DNA of 64,000 nucleotides from Piscinibacter sp943370595 (GTDB lineage Bacteria; Pseudomonadota; Gammaproteobacteria; Burkholderiales; Burkholderiaceae_C): assembly GCA_943370595.1 (NCBI GenBank), contig CALRRO020000002.1, forward strand, positions 310,001 to 374,000, read 5' to 3'. Positions within the stretch are counted from its first letter, which is position 1. Each line of letters starts with the position of its first letter. The notes beneath the pieces were generated by a model that ran no database searches, had not been told where the DNA came from, and saw only the letters and a list, made by a program, of their open reading frames with translations. The translations under genes and the position numbers were made by a program. This document shows, in pieces, positions 1 to 10,872 of the stretch.

Positions 1-1067
1 GCACCAGCCAGACCGATGACCAACGCATCAAGGACGTGACGCCCTTGCCGCCGCCCGAACACCTGATCCGCTTCTTCCCGATCGCCGGCACCGCGATCGA
101 GAAGCTGATCGGCAATACCCGCTCGGCAATCCGCCAGATCATGCAGGGCAAGGACGACCGCCTTCTGGTGGTCATGGGCCCGTGCTCGATCCACGACCCC
201 GCTGCGGCGCTGGACTACGCACGCCGCCTGAAGGCACAGCGCGACAAGTACGCCGACCGGCTCGAGATCGTCATGCGCGTGTACTTCGAGAAGCCGCGCA
301 CCACCGTCGGCTGGAAGGGCCTGATCAATGATCCGTATCTCGACGAGAGCTACCGCATCGACGAAGGCCTGCGCATCGCGCGCCAGCTTCTCGTGGAGAT
401 CAACCGCCTGGGCGTGCCGGCCGGCAGCGAGTTCCTCGACGTGATCTCGCCGCAGTACATCGGCGACCTGATCTCCTGGGGCGCGATCGGCGCGCGCACC
501 ACCGAAAGCCAGGTGCACCGCGAGCTGGCCTCGGGCCTGTCGGCACCGATCGGCTTCAAGAACGGCACCGACGGCAACCTGAAGATCGCCATCGATGCCA
601 TCCAGGCCGCGAGCCGGCCGCACCACTTCCTGTCGGTGCACAAGAACGGCCAGGTGGCGATCGTCGAGACCCGCGGCAACAAGGACTGCCACGTGATCCT
701 GCGCGGCGGCAAGACGCCGAACTACGATGCCGCCAGCGTGGCCGCGGCCTGCAAGGAGATCGAGTCGGCCAAGCTCGACTGCACGCTGATGGTCGACTGC
801 AGCCACGCCAACAGCAGCAAGCAGCACGAGCGCCAGGTCGACGTGGCGCGCGACATCGCGCAGCAGATGAAGGGCGGCAACCGCTGCATCTTCGGCGTGA
901 TGGTGGAGAGCCACCTGAACGCCGGCGCACAGAAGTTCAGCCCCGGCAAGGACGACCCCGCCAAGCTCGCCTACGCGCAGAGCATCACCGACGCCTGCAT
1001 CGGCTGGGATGACTCGCTGGAGGTGCTGGAGATCCTCGGCGCCGCGGTCAAGCAGCGCCAAGGCTGA
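1..1067 (+). CDS. aroG: 3-deoxy-7-phosphoheptulonate synthase (DAHP synthase, class I), 5' partial
   Basis: Condenses phosphoenolpyruvate and erythrose 4-phosphate, the first step of aromatic amino acid synthesis. The frame is open to the window edge: from base 3 it reads TSQTDDQRIKDVTPLPPPEH, which matches the N-terminal region of E. coli AroG (NDDLRIKE...LLPP), so only a few codons are missing upstream. The GTG at 36 is therefore not the real start. Class I motifs are present: RLLVVMGPCSIHDP, EKPRTTVGWKGLINDP, GARTTESQVHRELASGLS, FKNGTDG, DCSHANSSKQ and GVMVESHL. It ends at TGA 1065-1067, seven bases before the stop of a convergent kinase gene. Which feedback isozyme it is cannot be told from the sequence. 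Confidence 0.97.
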   Translation, partial: TSQTDDQRIKDVTPLPPPEHLIRFFPIAGTAIEKLIGNTRSAIRQIMQGKDDRLLVVMGPCSIHDPAAALDYARRLKAQRDKYADRLEIVMRVYFEKPRTTVGWKGLINDPYLDESYRIDEGLRIARQLLVEINRLGVPAGSEFLDVISPQYIGDLISWGAIGARTTESQVHRELASGLSAPIGFKNGTDGNLKIAIDAIQAASRPHHFLSVHKNGQVAIVETRGNKDCHVILRGGKTPNYDAASVAAACKEIESAKLDCTLMVDCSHANSSKQHERQVDVARDIAQQMKGGNRCIFGVMVESHLNAGAQKFSPGKDDPAKLAYAQSITDACIGWDDSLEVLEILGAAVKQRQG

Positions 1068-1073
1068 GCGCGG

Positions 1074-3746
<2,673 letters not shown>

Positions 3747-3800
3747 CACCTGATGCTAGGGCCGACGGCACAATCGGCGCATGGTCACTGCCCCCCGGAA

Positions 3801-4382
3801 ATGAGCGTCGACGCCGACACGCTGGACCCTTCGGAGGTGACGCAGTGGCTGGCCCACGTCGATGCGGCCGACCCGCAGGTGGCGCACCGCCTGTTCGAGG
3901 CGCTGTACGGCGAGTTGCGCCGCATCGCGCGCGGCCACCTGCGCCGCGAGGACGCCGGCCACACGCTGACCCCCACCGCACTGGCGCACGAGGCGTGGTT
4001 CCGGCTGGCCGAGCAGACGCGCACGCGCTGGAAGAACCGCGGCCACTTCCTCGCCGTGGCCTCCACGATGATGCGCCGCATCCTGGTCAACCACGCGCTG
4101 GCACGCCGCGCAGACAAGCGTGATGCCGAGCTGGTGCCGCTGACGCTGGGCGTGCTGGAGCGCTGGGCCGGCGCGCCGGAGCGCGACCTGGTCGAGGTAC
4201 ACGAGGCGCTGCTCGCCTTCGAGGCGGTGGACCCGCGCGCCGCCAAGGTGGTCGAACTGCGCTTCTTCGGCGGCCTCGAGAACGAGGAGGCCGCCGAGGT
4301 GCTGGGCATCTCGCTGGCCACGCTCAAGCGCGACTGGGCCGTGGCGCGCGCCTGGCTGCACCGCGAGCTGAGCGCGGGCTGA
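3801..4382 (+). CDS. ECF sigma factor of the kinase-associated (ECF43-like) group
   Basis: A 193-residue sigma factor with region 2 (about 25-95, ELRRIARGHLRRED...HTLTPTALAHEAWFRL...FLAVASTMMRRILVNHALARRADKR) and region 4 (about 130-190, VVELRFFGGLENEEAAEVLGISLATLKRDWAVARAWLHREL). In this group the acidic region 2.2 motif usual in ECF factors is replaced by a Thr-rich PTALxHE stretch. In the described Vibrio EcfP/PknT pair, phosphorylation in this region turns the sigma factor on. No anti-sigma gene is adjacent; the neighbour is the divergent kinase. Start ATG 3801 follows a weak GGA. The open frame continues far upstream inside the kinase gene but shows no sigma homology there. The stop abuts the convergent next gene without spacing. 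Confidence 0.93.
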   Translation: MSVDADTLDPSEVTQWLAHVDAADPQVAHRLFEALYGELRRIARGHLRREDAGHTLTPTALAHEAWFRLAEQTRTRWKNRGHFLAVASTMMRRILVNHALARRADKRDAELVPLTLGVLERWAGAPERDLVEVHEALLAFEAVDPRAAKVVELRFFGGLENEEAAEVLGISLATLKRDWAVARAWLHRELSAG

Positions 4383-7058
4383 TCAGCCCGGGCCGCGAGC
4401 CAGCGGCAGCTCGATCCAGCGTGTGCCCGGCTCGTCCGGGTTCGGCGACTCGGCGAAGCCGAGCTCGCGCGCCAGCTGCAGCATGCGGGTGTTCTCGACC
4501 AGCACCGTGGCCACCAGCCGCTGCGTGCCGTGCTGGCGCAGGTAGTCGATCATCCGCTGCATCAGCAGCTCGCCCAGGCCCTCGCCCTTGAGCTCGCTGC
4601 GCACGATGATGCCGAACTCGGCCTCGACGTTGTCGGGGTCGGCGACCGCACGCACCACGCCCAGCGTCTGCTCGGCGCCGTCGGGCCCCGGCGCGGTGGC
4701 GACGAAGGCCATCTCGCGTGCGTAGTCGATCTGCGTCAGGCGCGCCAGCTCCGTGCGCTCGATGCTGCGGCGGCTGTAGAAGACGCGCAGGCGCACGTCC
4801 TCGGGGTCGAGGTGCTGCAGGAACTCGAGGTGCTGCGCCTCGTCCTCGGGCCGGATCGGCCGCACGGTGAGCGCTCGACCATGCCAGTCCTGCGAGTGTG
4901 CGAGCTGCGCCGGGTAGGGCCGGATCGCGAAGTTCAGCGCGCCGGCCGGCTCCGCGATGCTCACGCGGATGCGCGCGTCCAGCGCGATGGCGCCTTGCGC
5001 ATCGACGATCAGCGGGTTGATGTCGAGCTCGGCGATCTGCGGCACGTCGGCGAGCAGCTGCGAGACGGCGATCAGCACGCGCAGCAGGCTGGCCTCGTCG
5101 GCCGGCGGCGTGTCGCGGAAGCCGCGCAGCAGCTTCGCCACGCGTGTGCGAGCCACCAGCGCGCGCGCCAGCGGTTCGTTCAGGGGCGGCAGCGCGATCG
5201 CCCGGTCGGCCAGCACCTCCACCGCCGTGCCGCCCTGGCCGAACAGGATCACCGGGCCGAACACCGAGTCGATGCTGGCGCCGACGATCAGCTCCTGTGC
5301 GCCGCTGCGCTGAACCATCGCCTGCACGGTGAAGCCGTCGATGCGGGCGCCCGGGCGCTGCGCGCGCACACGCGCCAGCATCTCGGCCGCGGCAGCGCGC
5401 ACCTGCGGCTCACCGGCCAGACCGAGCACGACGCCGCCGACGTCGGACTTGTGCGAGATGTCGGCGCTGAGGATCTTCAGCACCACCGGGAAGCCCATCG
5501 CCGCGGCGGCCGCCGCGGCCTCGGCCGGGTCGGCGCCGACACGCTGCGTGGCCACCACCGGGATGCCGCAGGCCGCCAGCAGCGCCTTGGCCTCCGGCTC
5601 GGTGAGCATCTCGCGGCCGCTGGCCAGCACCTGTTGCACGATCGTGCGCACGGCGATCAGGTCGGGCTCGATCGCGTTCAGCGGCCGCGCCGGCGCAGCC
5701 TCGATCAGCTGCGCCTGGTTGCGGCGGTAGGTGGTGAGCATCGCGAAGGCGCGCACCGCCTCTTCCGGCGTCTCGTAGCCGGCGATGCCCGCGGCCCGGA
5801 AGATCTCGCGCGCTTCGGCCACCGCCTCGCCCCCCAGCCAGCAACCCAGCACGCGCGGTGGGCTCTGGCTGGCCAGCGGTACCAGCGCGCGGGCGATGTC
5901 GGCGCTCGGCACGATGGCCGTGGGTGCGTGCACGAACAGCACCGCGCCGGCCGACGGGTCGGCGTTGATCGCCTCCAGCGCCTGCACGTACCGCTCGGCG
6001 GGCGCGTCGCCGATGATGTCCACCGGGTTGCCGCGCGACCAGTTCGCCGGCATCTGCGCATCGAGCCGGGCCAGGGTCTGCGCGCTGAGCTCGGCGAGAT
6101 CGACGCCCACATGCGCCGCGCAGTCGGCCGCCATCACACCGGCGCCGCCGCCGTTGGTCAGGATGACGAGCTGCTCGCCGCGGTTGGTGCGGAAACGCGC
6201 CAGCGTCTCGGCGGCCAGGAAAAGCTGCTGCATCGTGTCCACGCGCAGCATGCCGGCGCGGGCGATGGCGGCGTCGTAGACGATGTCGGAGCCGGCCAGC
6301 GCGCCGGTGTGCGAGGCCGCGGCGCGCTGACCCTGCGCCGAACGGCCCGACTTGATCACGATCACCGGCTTGTTGCGCGCCGCCGCGCGCGCGGCCGACA
6401 TGAACTTGCGCGGTGCCTCGATCGACTCGATGTAGAGCAGGATCGCGCGCGTCTTCGGGTCGCTGCCGAGGAAGTCGAGCATGTCGCCGAAGTCCACGTC
6501 GGCGTGCTCGCCGAGCGAGACCAGGTGCGAGAAGCCGATGCGCCGCGAGCGCGACCAGTCGAGCATCGCCGTCATCAGCGCGCCCGACTGGGTGACGAAG
6601 GCCAGCTCGCCAGGCAGCGCACCGGTGTGCGCGAAGCTGGCGTTCAGGCCGCGGTGCGGCACCAGCATGCCGATGCAGTTGGGCCCGAGGATGCGCAGCA
6701 GATGCGGTCTTGCCGCGTCGAGCATGGCCTGGCGCTGCGCCTTGTCGAGCCCGGCGGTCAGCACCACCGCGGCGCGCGTGCCTGCCGCGCCGAGCTCGGC
6801 GATCAGCCCGGGCACCGCCGCCGGCGGCGTGCAGACGATGGCCAGCTCGGGCACCTCGGGCAGGTCGGCGACGCGGGCATAGACCGGCACGCCGTCGAAT
6901 TCGCGGTGCTTCGGGTTGACCGCGAAGCAGCGGCCCTGGAAGCCGTTGCAATGCAGGTTGCGCCACACCGTGGCGCCGACGCTGCCAGCGCGCTGCGAGG
7001 CGCCGATCACGGCCACCGAGGCAGGGTCGAAGAGATGGTCGAGGTGGCGGATGCTCAT
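4383..7058 (-). CDS. Fused ADP-forming acyl-CoA synthetase / GNAT acetyltransferase
   Basis: This 891-residue protein joins an NDP-forming acetyl-CoA synthetase-like region to a C-terminal GNAT domain, the architecture of the Pat/protein-lysine acetyltransferase group. Visible parts are the N-terminal CoA-binding Rossmann segment (SVAVIGASQRAGSVG, about 14-27), the phospho-histidine loop around His250 (AASHTGALAGSD), an ATP-grasp-like segment (GFPVVLKILSADISHKSDVGGVVLGL) and GNAT from about 735 (LTVRPIRPEDE ... GLGELLMQRMIDYL). In proteins of this design the GNAT domain acetylates lysines, often those of acetyl-CoA synthetase. Whether the synthetase half is catalytic here is unknown. It is divergent from a P-type ATPase, with an FNR-like palindrome between the two starts. 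Confidence 0.93.
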   Translation of the reverse strand: MSIRHLDHLFDPASVAVIGASQRAGSVGATVWRNLHCNGFQGRCFAVNPKHREFDGVPVYARVADLPEVPELAIVCTPPAAVPGLIAELGAAGTRAAVVLTAGLDKAQRQAMLDAARPHLLRILGPNCIGMLVPHRGLNASFAHTGALPGELAFVTQSGALMTAMLDWSRSRRIGFSHLVSLGEHADVDFGDMLDFLGSDPKTRAILLYIESIEAPRKFMSAARAAARNKPVIVIKSGRSAQGQRAAASHTGALAGSDIVYDAAIARAGMLRVDTMQQLFLAAETLARFRTNRGEQLVILTNGGGAGVMAADCAAHVGVDLAELSAQTLARLDAQMPANWSRGNPVDIIGDAPAERYVQALEAINADPSAGAVLFVHAPTAIVPSADIARALVPLASQSPPRVLGCWLGGEAVAEAREIFRAAGIAGYETPEEAVRAFAMLTTYRRNQAQLIEAAPARPLNAIEPDLIAVRTIVQQVLASGREMLTEPEAKALLAACGIPVVATQRVGADPAEAAAAAAAMGFPVVLKILSADISHKSDVGGVVLGLAGEPQVRAAAAEMLARVRAQRPGARIDGFTVQAMVQRSGAQELIVGASIDSVFGPVILFGQGGTAVEVLADRAIALPPLNEPLARALVARTRVAKLLRGFRDTPPADEASLLRVLIAVSQLLADVPQIAELDINPLIVDAQGAIALDARIRVSIAEPAGALNFAIRPYPAQLAHSQDWHGRALTVRPIRPEDEAQHLEFLQHLDPEDVRLRVFYSRRSIERTELARLTQIDYAREMAFVATAPGPDGAEQTLGVVRAVADPDNVEAEFGIIVRSELKGEGLGELLMQRMIDYLRQHGTQRLVATVLVENTRMLQLARELGFAESPNPDEPGTRWIELPLARGPG

Positions 7059-7102
7059 GGAGGGTGATGATGGCGCTGCTTCGTGACGGATGGTCTCCCG
7101 CG

Positions 7103-7122
7103 CGATTGACGCCGGTCAATCG
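7103..7122. promoter_or_regulatory. FNR/DNR-like palindrome in a divergent promoter
   Basis: The bases CGATTGAC-GCCG-GTCAATCG form a perfect 8-bp inverted repeat with a 4-base spacer. Its core TTGAC-N4-GTCAA (7106-7119) fits the FNR/DNR/NnrR half-site pattern TTGAY-N4-RTCAA. The centre is about 54 bases upstream of the acyl-CoA synthetase/GNAT start and about 42 bases upstream of the P-type ATPase start at 7155. A site at -41.5 would put transcription starts close to both start codons. Binding by an oxygen- or NO-responsive Crp/Fnr protein is inferred. Confidence 0.6.
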
Positions 7123-7154
7123 CCGAGCACGTGCGGCGCCGCGGCGCAGGCCGC

Positions 7155-9806
7155 ATGCCCACAATCAATCGCATGCCCACCCACTGGCACCTGCGTGATG
7201 CGCACGACCTGGCCCGCGAGCACGGCGTCGACCCGGCGCTGGGCCTGGACGAGTCCGAAGCGGCGTTGCGCGCGCTGCGTCACGGCCCGAACGAGATCGC
7301 CGGGGGCCCGCAGCGAACACCACTGTCGCTGCTGATCGCGCAATTCAAGGACTTCATGATCCTGGTGCTGATCGGCGCCGCCGTCGTTTCCGGCGTGATC
7401 GGCGAGCTGATCGACACGCTGGCCATCGTCGTCATCGTGCTGCTCAACGCGCTGATCGGCTTCGTGCAGGCCTGGCGTGCCGATCGCGCGCTGGCCGCAC
7501 TGCAGCAGCTCGCCGCGGCCCGCGCCACGGTGCTGCGCGGCGGCGAACGACAGCTGCTGCCGGCCAGCCGGCTGGTGCCCGGCGACATCGTGCTGCTCGA
7601 GGCCGGCAACCAGGTGCCGGCCGACCTGCGGCTGATCGAGATCGCGCAGCTGCGAGTCGACGAATCGGCGCTCACCGGCGAGTCGGTGGCGGTGGACAAG
7701 CACACGCAGACGCTGCAGGCCCACGAGACGGCACTGGGCGACCGGCTCAACATGGCCTTCAAGGGCACCACCGCCGCACACGGCCGCGGCCGCGGCATCG
7801 TGGTGGCCACCGGCATGGCCACCGAGCTCGGCAAGGTGGCCGGGCTGCTCGACCGCGCCGGCGAGACGCAGACGCCGCTGCAACTGCGCCTGGCTGCCTT
7901 CGGCAAGCGGCTGGCGCTGGTGGTGCTGGCGATCTGCGCGCTGATCTTCGTCGTCGGCGTGCTGCGCGGCGAGCCGCCGGTGCTGATGGTGCTGACGGCG
8001 GTGAGCCTGGCGGTGGCGGCTATTCCCGAGTCGCTGCCGGCGGTGGTGACGGTGCTGCTGGCGCTGGGCGCGCGGCGCATGGTCGCCCACAACGCGCTGG
8101 TGCGGCGTCTGCCCTCGGTGGAGACGCTGGGCTCGGTGAGCACCATCTGCTCCGACAAGACCGGCACGCTGACGCTCAACCGCATGCAGGCCGAGCGGGT
8201 GGTGGCCGAAGACGCGGCGCGCGCCGAGACCTTGCGCGCCGCGGCGTTGTGCAACGACGCCGTGCGTGGCGCCGATGGCGCCTGGCAGGGCGATCCGACC
8301 GAGACGGCGCTGACCACCCTGGCCGCGGACGAAGGGCAGGACAAGGCCGCGCTGGAGCTGGCCTGGCCGCGCATCGCCGAATTGCCCTTCGACTCGCACC
8401 GCAAGCGCATGAGCACGCTGCACCGGGGCGACATTGGCTTCGTGCTCTACACCAAGGGCGCGCCGGAGTCGCTGCTGCCTCGCTGCACCGACCGCTGGCG
8501 CGCCGACGCAGAGGGCGGCCCCGTGCCGCTGGACCTGCACGCCGAGATGGCCGTGGCCGATGGGCTGGCCGCGCAGGGCCTGCGCGTGCTCGCCTTCGCG
8601 CGGCGCACGATGCCCGATGCCGACCTGCACGCCCATGCCGACGAGGCGGAAAGCGAGCTCGCGCTGATCGGCCTGGTCGCGCTGATCGACCCGCCGCGCC
8701 CCGAGGCCGCTGCCGCGGTGCGCGACTGCCTCACGGCCGGCATCACACCGGTGATGATCACCGGCGACCACCCCGCCACGGCACGCGCCATCGCGCACCG
8801 GCTGGGCATCGTCGACGCCGCCGACGCACCGGTACTCACTGGCGCGATGCTGGCCCGGCTCGATGACAGCACGCTGCGCGCCCGTTGTGCCGATGTGCGC
8901 GTCCATGCCCGCGTCGACCCGGCGCAGAAGATCCGCATCGTCGAGGCGCTGCAGTCGCTGGGCCGCTTCGTCGCGATGACCGGCGACGGCGTCAACGACG
9001 CACCGGCGCTCAAGCGCGCCGACATCGGCGTGGCGATGGGCCGCGGCGGCACCGACGTCGCCCGCGAGGCCGCCAGCCTGGTGCTGCTGGACGACAACTT
9101 CGCCACCATCGTCGCCGCGGTGCGCGAAGGCCGGCGCATCTACGACAACATCCGCAAGTTCGTGCGCTATGCGATGACCGGCAACTCCGGTGAGATCTGG
9201 ACGCTGTTCCTCGCGCCCATGCTCGGCCTGCCGATCCCGCTGCTGCCGATCCACATCCTGTGGGTCAACCTGGTCACCGACGGCCTGCCCGGCCTGGCCC
9301 TGGCCGCCGAGCCGGCCGAGCGCGGCGTGATGCAGCGGCCACCACGGCCGCCCGGCGAGAGCCTGTTCGCCGATGGCCTCTGGCAGCACGTGCTGTTCAT
9401 CGGCCTGCTGATCGGCGGGCTGTGCCTGGCCGTGCAGGCCTGGGCGCTGTCCACCGGCCACGCGCACTGGCAGACCATGGTGTTCTGCGTGCTGACCTTC
9501 GCGCAGATGGCGCACGTGCTGGCAGTGCGCTCCGAGCGCGAGCCGTTGTGGCGGCAGGGCTTCGCCTCGAACTGGCCGCTGAGTGGAGCGGTGGCACTGA
9601 CGCTGCTGCTGCAGCTGGCGACGGTCTACGTGCCCTGGCTGCAGCCGGTCTTCAAGACCGAGGCGCTGGATGCCACCGAGCTGGCGATCTGCGTGGCTGC
9701 GGCGCTGATCGTGTACGCGTCGGCGGAAGGCGAGAAGGCCTGGAGACGCCATCGCACGACACAAGGTGAGCAAGCACTTGCAGTCAACGGTAAGCAGATG
9801 GGCTGA
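7155..9806 (+). CDS. Cation-transporting P-type ATPase (P2-type, Ca2+/Mg2+-like)
   Basis: An 883-residue inner-membrane pump. Numbered from ATG 7155, it shows the TGES actuator motif (about 174-177, SALTGESVAVDK), the membrane motif PESLP (about 291-295, where many relatives have PEGLP), the phosphorylated Asp334 in SDKTGTLT, KGAPE in the nucleotide-binding domain, TGDGVNDAPAL in the hinge and about ten membrane segments. The C-terminal cation-ATPase domain (GNSGEIWTLFLAPMLGLPIPLLPIHILWVNLVTDGLPGLAL) supports a P2 type. The start is uncertain: ATG 7155 has GCAGG four bases upstream, ATG 7173 has no visible ribosome site, and GTG 7131 is less likely. The ion cannot be fixed from sequence. Possible FNR-type control from the upstream palindrome. 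Confidence 0.93.
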   Translation: MPTINRMPTHWHLRDAHDLAREHGVDPALGLDESEAALRALRHGPNEIAGGPQRTPLSLLIAQFKDFMILVLIGAAVVSGVIGELIDTLAIVVIVLLNALIGFVQAWRADRALAALQQLAAARATVLRGGERQLLPASRLVPGDIVLLEAGNQVPADLRLIEIAQLRVDESALTGESVAVDKHTQTLQAHETALGDRLNMAFKGTTAAHGRGRGIVVATGMATELGKVAGLLDRAGETQTPLQLRLAAFGKRLALVVLAICALIFVVGVLRGEPPVLMVLTAVSLAVAAIPESLPAVVTVLLALGARRMVAHNALVRRLPSVETLGSVSTICSDKTGTLTLNRMQAERVVAEDAARAETLRAAALCNDAVRGADGAWQGDPTETALTTLAADEGQDKAALELAWPRIAELPFDSHRKRMSTLHRGDIGFVLYTKGAPESLLPRCTDRWRADAEGGPVPLDLHAEMAVADGLAAQGLRVLAFARRTMPDADLHAHADEAESELALIGLVALIDPPRPEAAAAVRDCLTAGITPVMITGDHPATARAIAHRLGIVDAADAPVLTGAMLARLDDSTLRARCADVRVHARVDPAQKIRIVEALQSLGRFVAMTGDGVNDAPALKRADIGVAMGRGGTDVAREAASLVLLDDNFATIVAAVREGRRIYDNIRKFVRYAMTGNSGEIWTLFLAPMLGLPIPLLPIHILWVNLVTDGLPGLALAAEPAERGVMQRPPRPPGESLFADGLWQHVLFIGLLIGGLCLAVQAWALSTGHAHWQTMVFCVLTFAQMAHVLAVRSEREPLWRQGFASNWPLSGAVALTLLLQLATVYVPWLQPVFKTEALDATELAICVAAALIVYASAEGEKAWRRHRTTQGEQALAVNGKQMG

Positions 9807-9899
9807 GGCCGTAACGCGGGTAATGTGCGGCAAGACCGCTGGCCGCGGTGGCCGATGCGGGCTGCAATGAAGCCTCTCTCAACACCAAGGAGGTCCACC

Positions 9900-10184
9900 A
9901 TGACCCTGCGTGCATCGATCATCCGCTTCACCCTGGCCACTGCCTGCACCGGCTTCGCCGCCGCCAGCATGGCGCAGACCGCGGCCCCGGCCGCGCCCGA
10001 CGCCAAGGGCCGCATGGCGGTCGAGGCTGCCTTCACCAAGGCCGACGCCAACGGCGACGGCAAGGTCAGCAAGGACGAGGCGGCCAAGATGCCGGAGGTC
10101 TCGGCAAAGTTCGACACGCTGGACAAGGACAAGGATGGCGCGCTGACGCTGGCCGAGTTCGCGGCCGGCTACAAGATGGGCTGA
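9900..10184 (+). CDS. Exported EF-hand calcium-binding protein
   Basis: A 94-residue protein with a signal peptide (about 1-25, MTLRASIIRFTLATACTGFAAASMAQ, cleavage near SMA-QT) and two EF-hand loops. Loop 1 is D49-A-N-G-D-G-K-V-S-K-D-E60 and loop 2 is D75-K-D-K-D-G-A-L-T-L-A-E86, both with canonical calcium ligands. An ideal ribosome site AAGGAGG (9887-9893) lies six bases before ATG 9900, which excludes the longer in-frame start at 9825. It stands alone 93 bases after the P-type ATPase. A periplasmic calcium-buffering or sensing role is inferred. The ATPase neighbour could hint at calcium handling, but that link is only positional. Confidence 0.9.
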   Translation: MTLRASIIRFTLATACTGFAAASMAQTAAPAAPDAKGRMAVEAAFTKADANGDGKVSKDEAAKMPEVSAKFDTLDKDKDGALTLAEFAAGYKMG

Positions 10185-10238
10185 TCGACAAGCTCAACCC
10201 GCGGGCGGCGACGCTCGCGGGCCGAGCGCCGGGGGCTG

Positions 10239-10811
10239 TCACTCCCCTCGCGCCAGCCGTTCGCTCTTCCAGTAGACGTCGTCGCCGCCGAGCCCGTCGA
10301 GGTTCGCGCGGTTGAGCACCCGGGCCAGCACGAACAGCAGGTCCGACAGCCGGTTCAGGTACTGGCGCGGTGCCTCGCGCAGCGGTTCCACGTGGTTCAG
10401 CGCCACCACCGCACGCTCGGCACGCCGCGCCACCGTGCGGCAGACATGCGCCACCGCGGCGCTGCGCGTGCCGGCCGGCAGGATGAACTCCTGCAGCTTG
10501 GGCAGCTGGGCGTTGTAGTGCGCCAGCGCCTCGTCCAGGCGCGCCACCGCCTCGTCCTTCAGCAGCTCGAAGCCGGGGATCGACAGCTCGCCACCGAGGT
10601 TGAACAGCTCGTGCTGGATCACCACCAGCAGCTCGCGCACGTCGTCCGGCAGCGGCTCGGCGAGCACGACACCGATGTTCGAGTTGAGCTCGTCGACGTC
10701 GCCCATCGCCTGCACGCGCAAGTGGTCTTTCGACACGCGCGTGCCGTCGCCCAGGCCAGTGGTGCCGTCGTCGCCGGTGCGCGTGGCGATCTGTGTCAGT
10801 CGTTGTCCCAT
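10239..10811 (-). CDS. Cob(I)alamin adenosyltransferase, PduO type
   Basis: Transfers the adenosyl group of ATP to cob(I)alamin, making coenzyme B12. The 190-residue sequence has the PduO-type signatures: N-terminal TRTGDDGTTGLGDGTRVSKDHLRVQAMGDVDELNS (ATP-binding TxTGDxGxTxL) and C-terminal CRTVARRAERAVVAL...YLNRLSDLLFVLAR. I chose ATG 10811 (MGQRLTQIATRTGDDG); an upstream TTG at 10829 would add six residues. It lies alone, divergent from the FAD-linked oxidase gene, and far from the btu uptake operon at 34.9-39.7 kb, with no riboswitch of its own. Together the two loci point to salvage of imported cobalamin. Confidence 0.95.
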   Translation of the reverse strand: MGQRLTQIATRTGDDGTTGLGDGTRVSKDHLRVQAMGDVDELNSNIGVVLAEPLPDDVRELLVVIQHELFNLGGELSIPGFELLKDEAVARLDEALAHYNAQLPKLQEFILPAGTRSAAVAHVCRTVARRAERAVVALNHVEPLREAPRQYLNRLSDLLFVLARVLNRANLDGLGGDDVYWKSERLARGE

Positions 10812-10872
10812 GGGCGCGATGGTAGCCAATGCCTAGAATGCCTCACGCCTCGATGCCCCCGGAGCCTGCCTC

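Noticed and set aside
4530..7067. 845-codon open frame opposite the acyl-CoA synthetase/GNAT gene
   Set aside because: Composition is Arg/His/Gln/Ala-rich shadow sequence with no recognisable domain; the opposite strand has full family motifs.
10384..10397. parS-like GTTCCACGTGGTTC in the adenosyltransferase gene
   Set aside because: Three or more mismatches in the core; the right half does not read GTGAAAC. A similar TGTTCCACGTGGGCC at 18691 fails in the same way.
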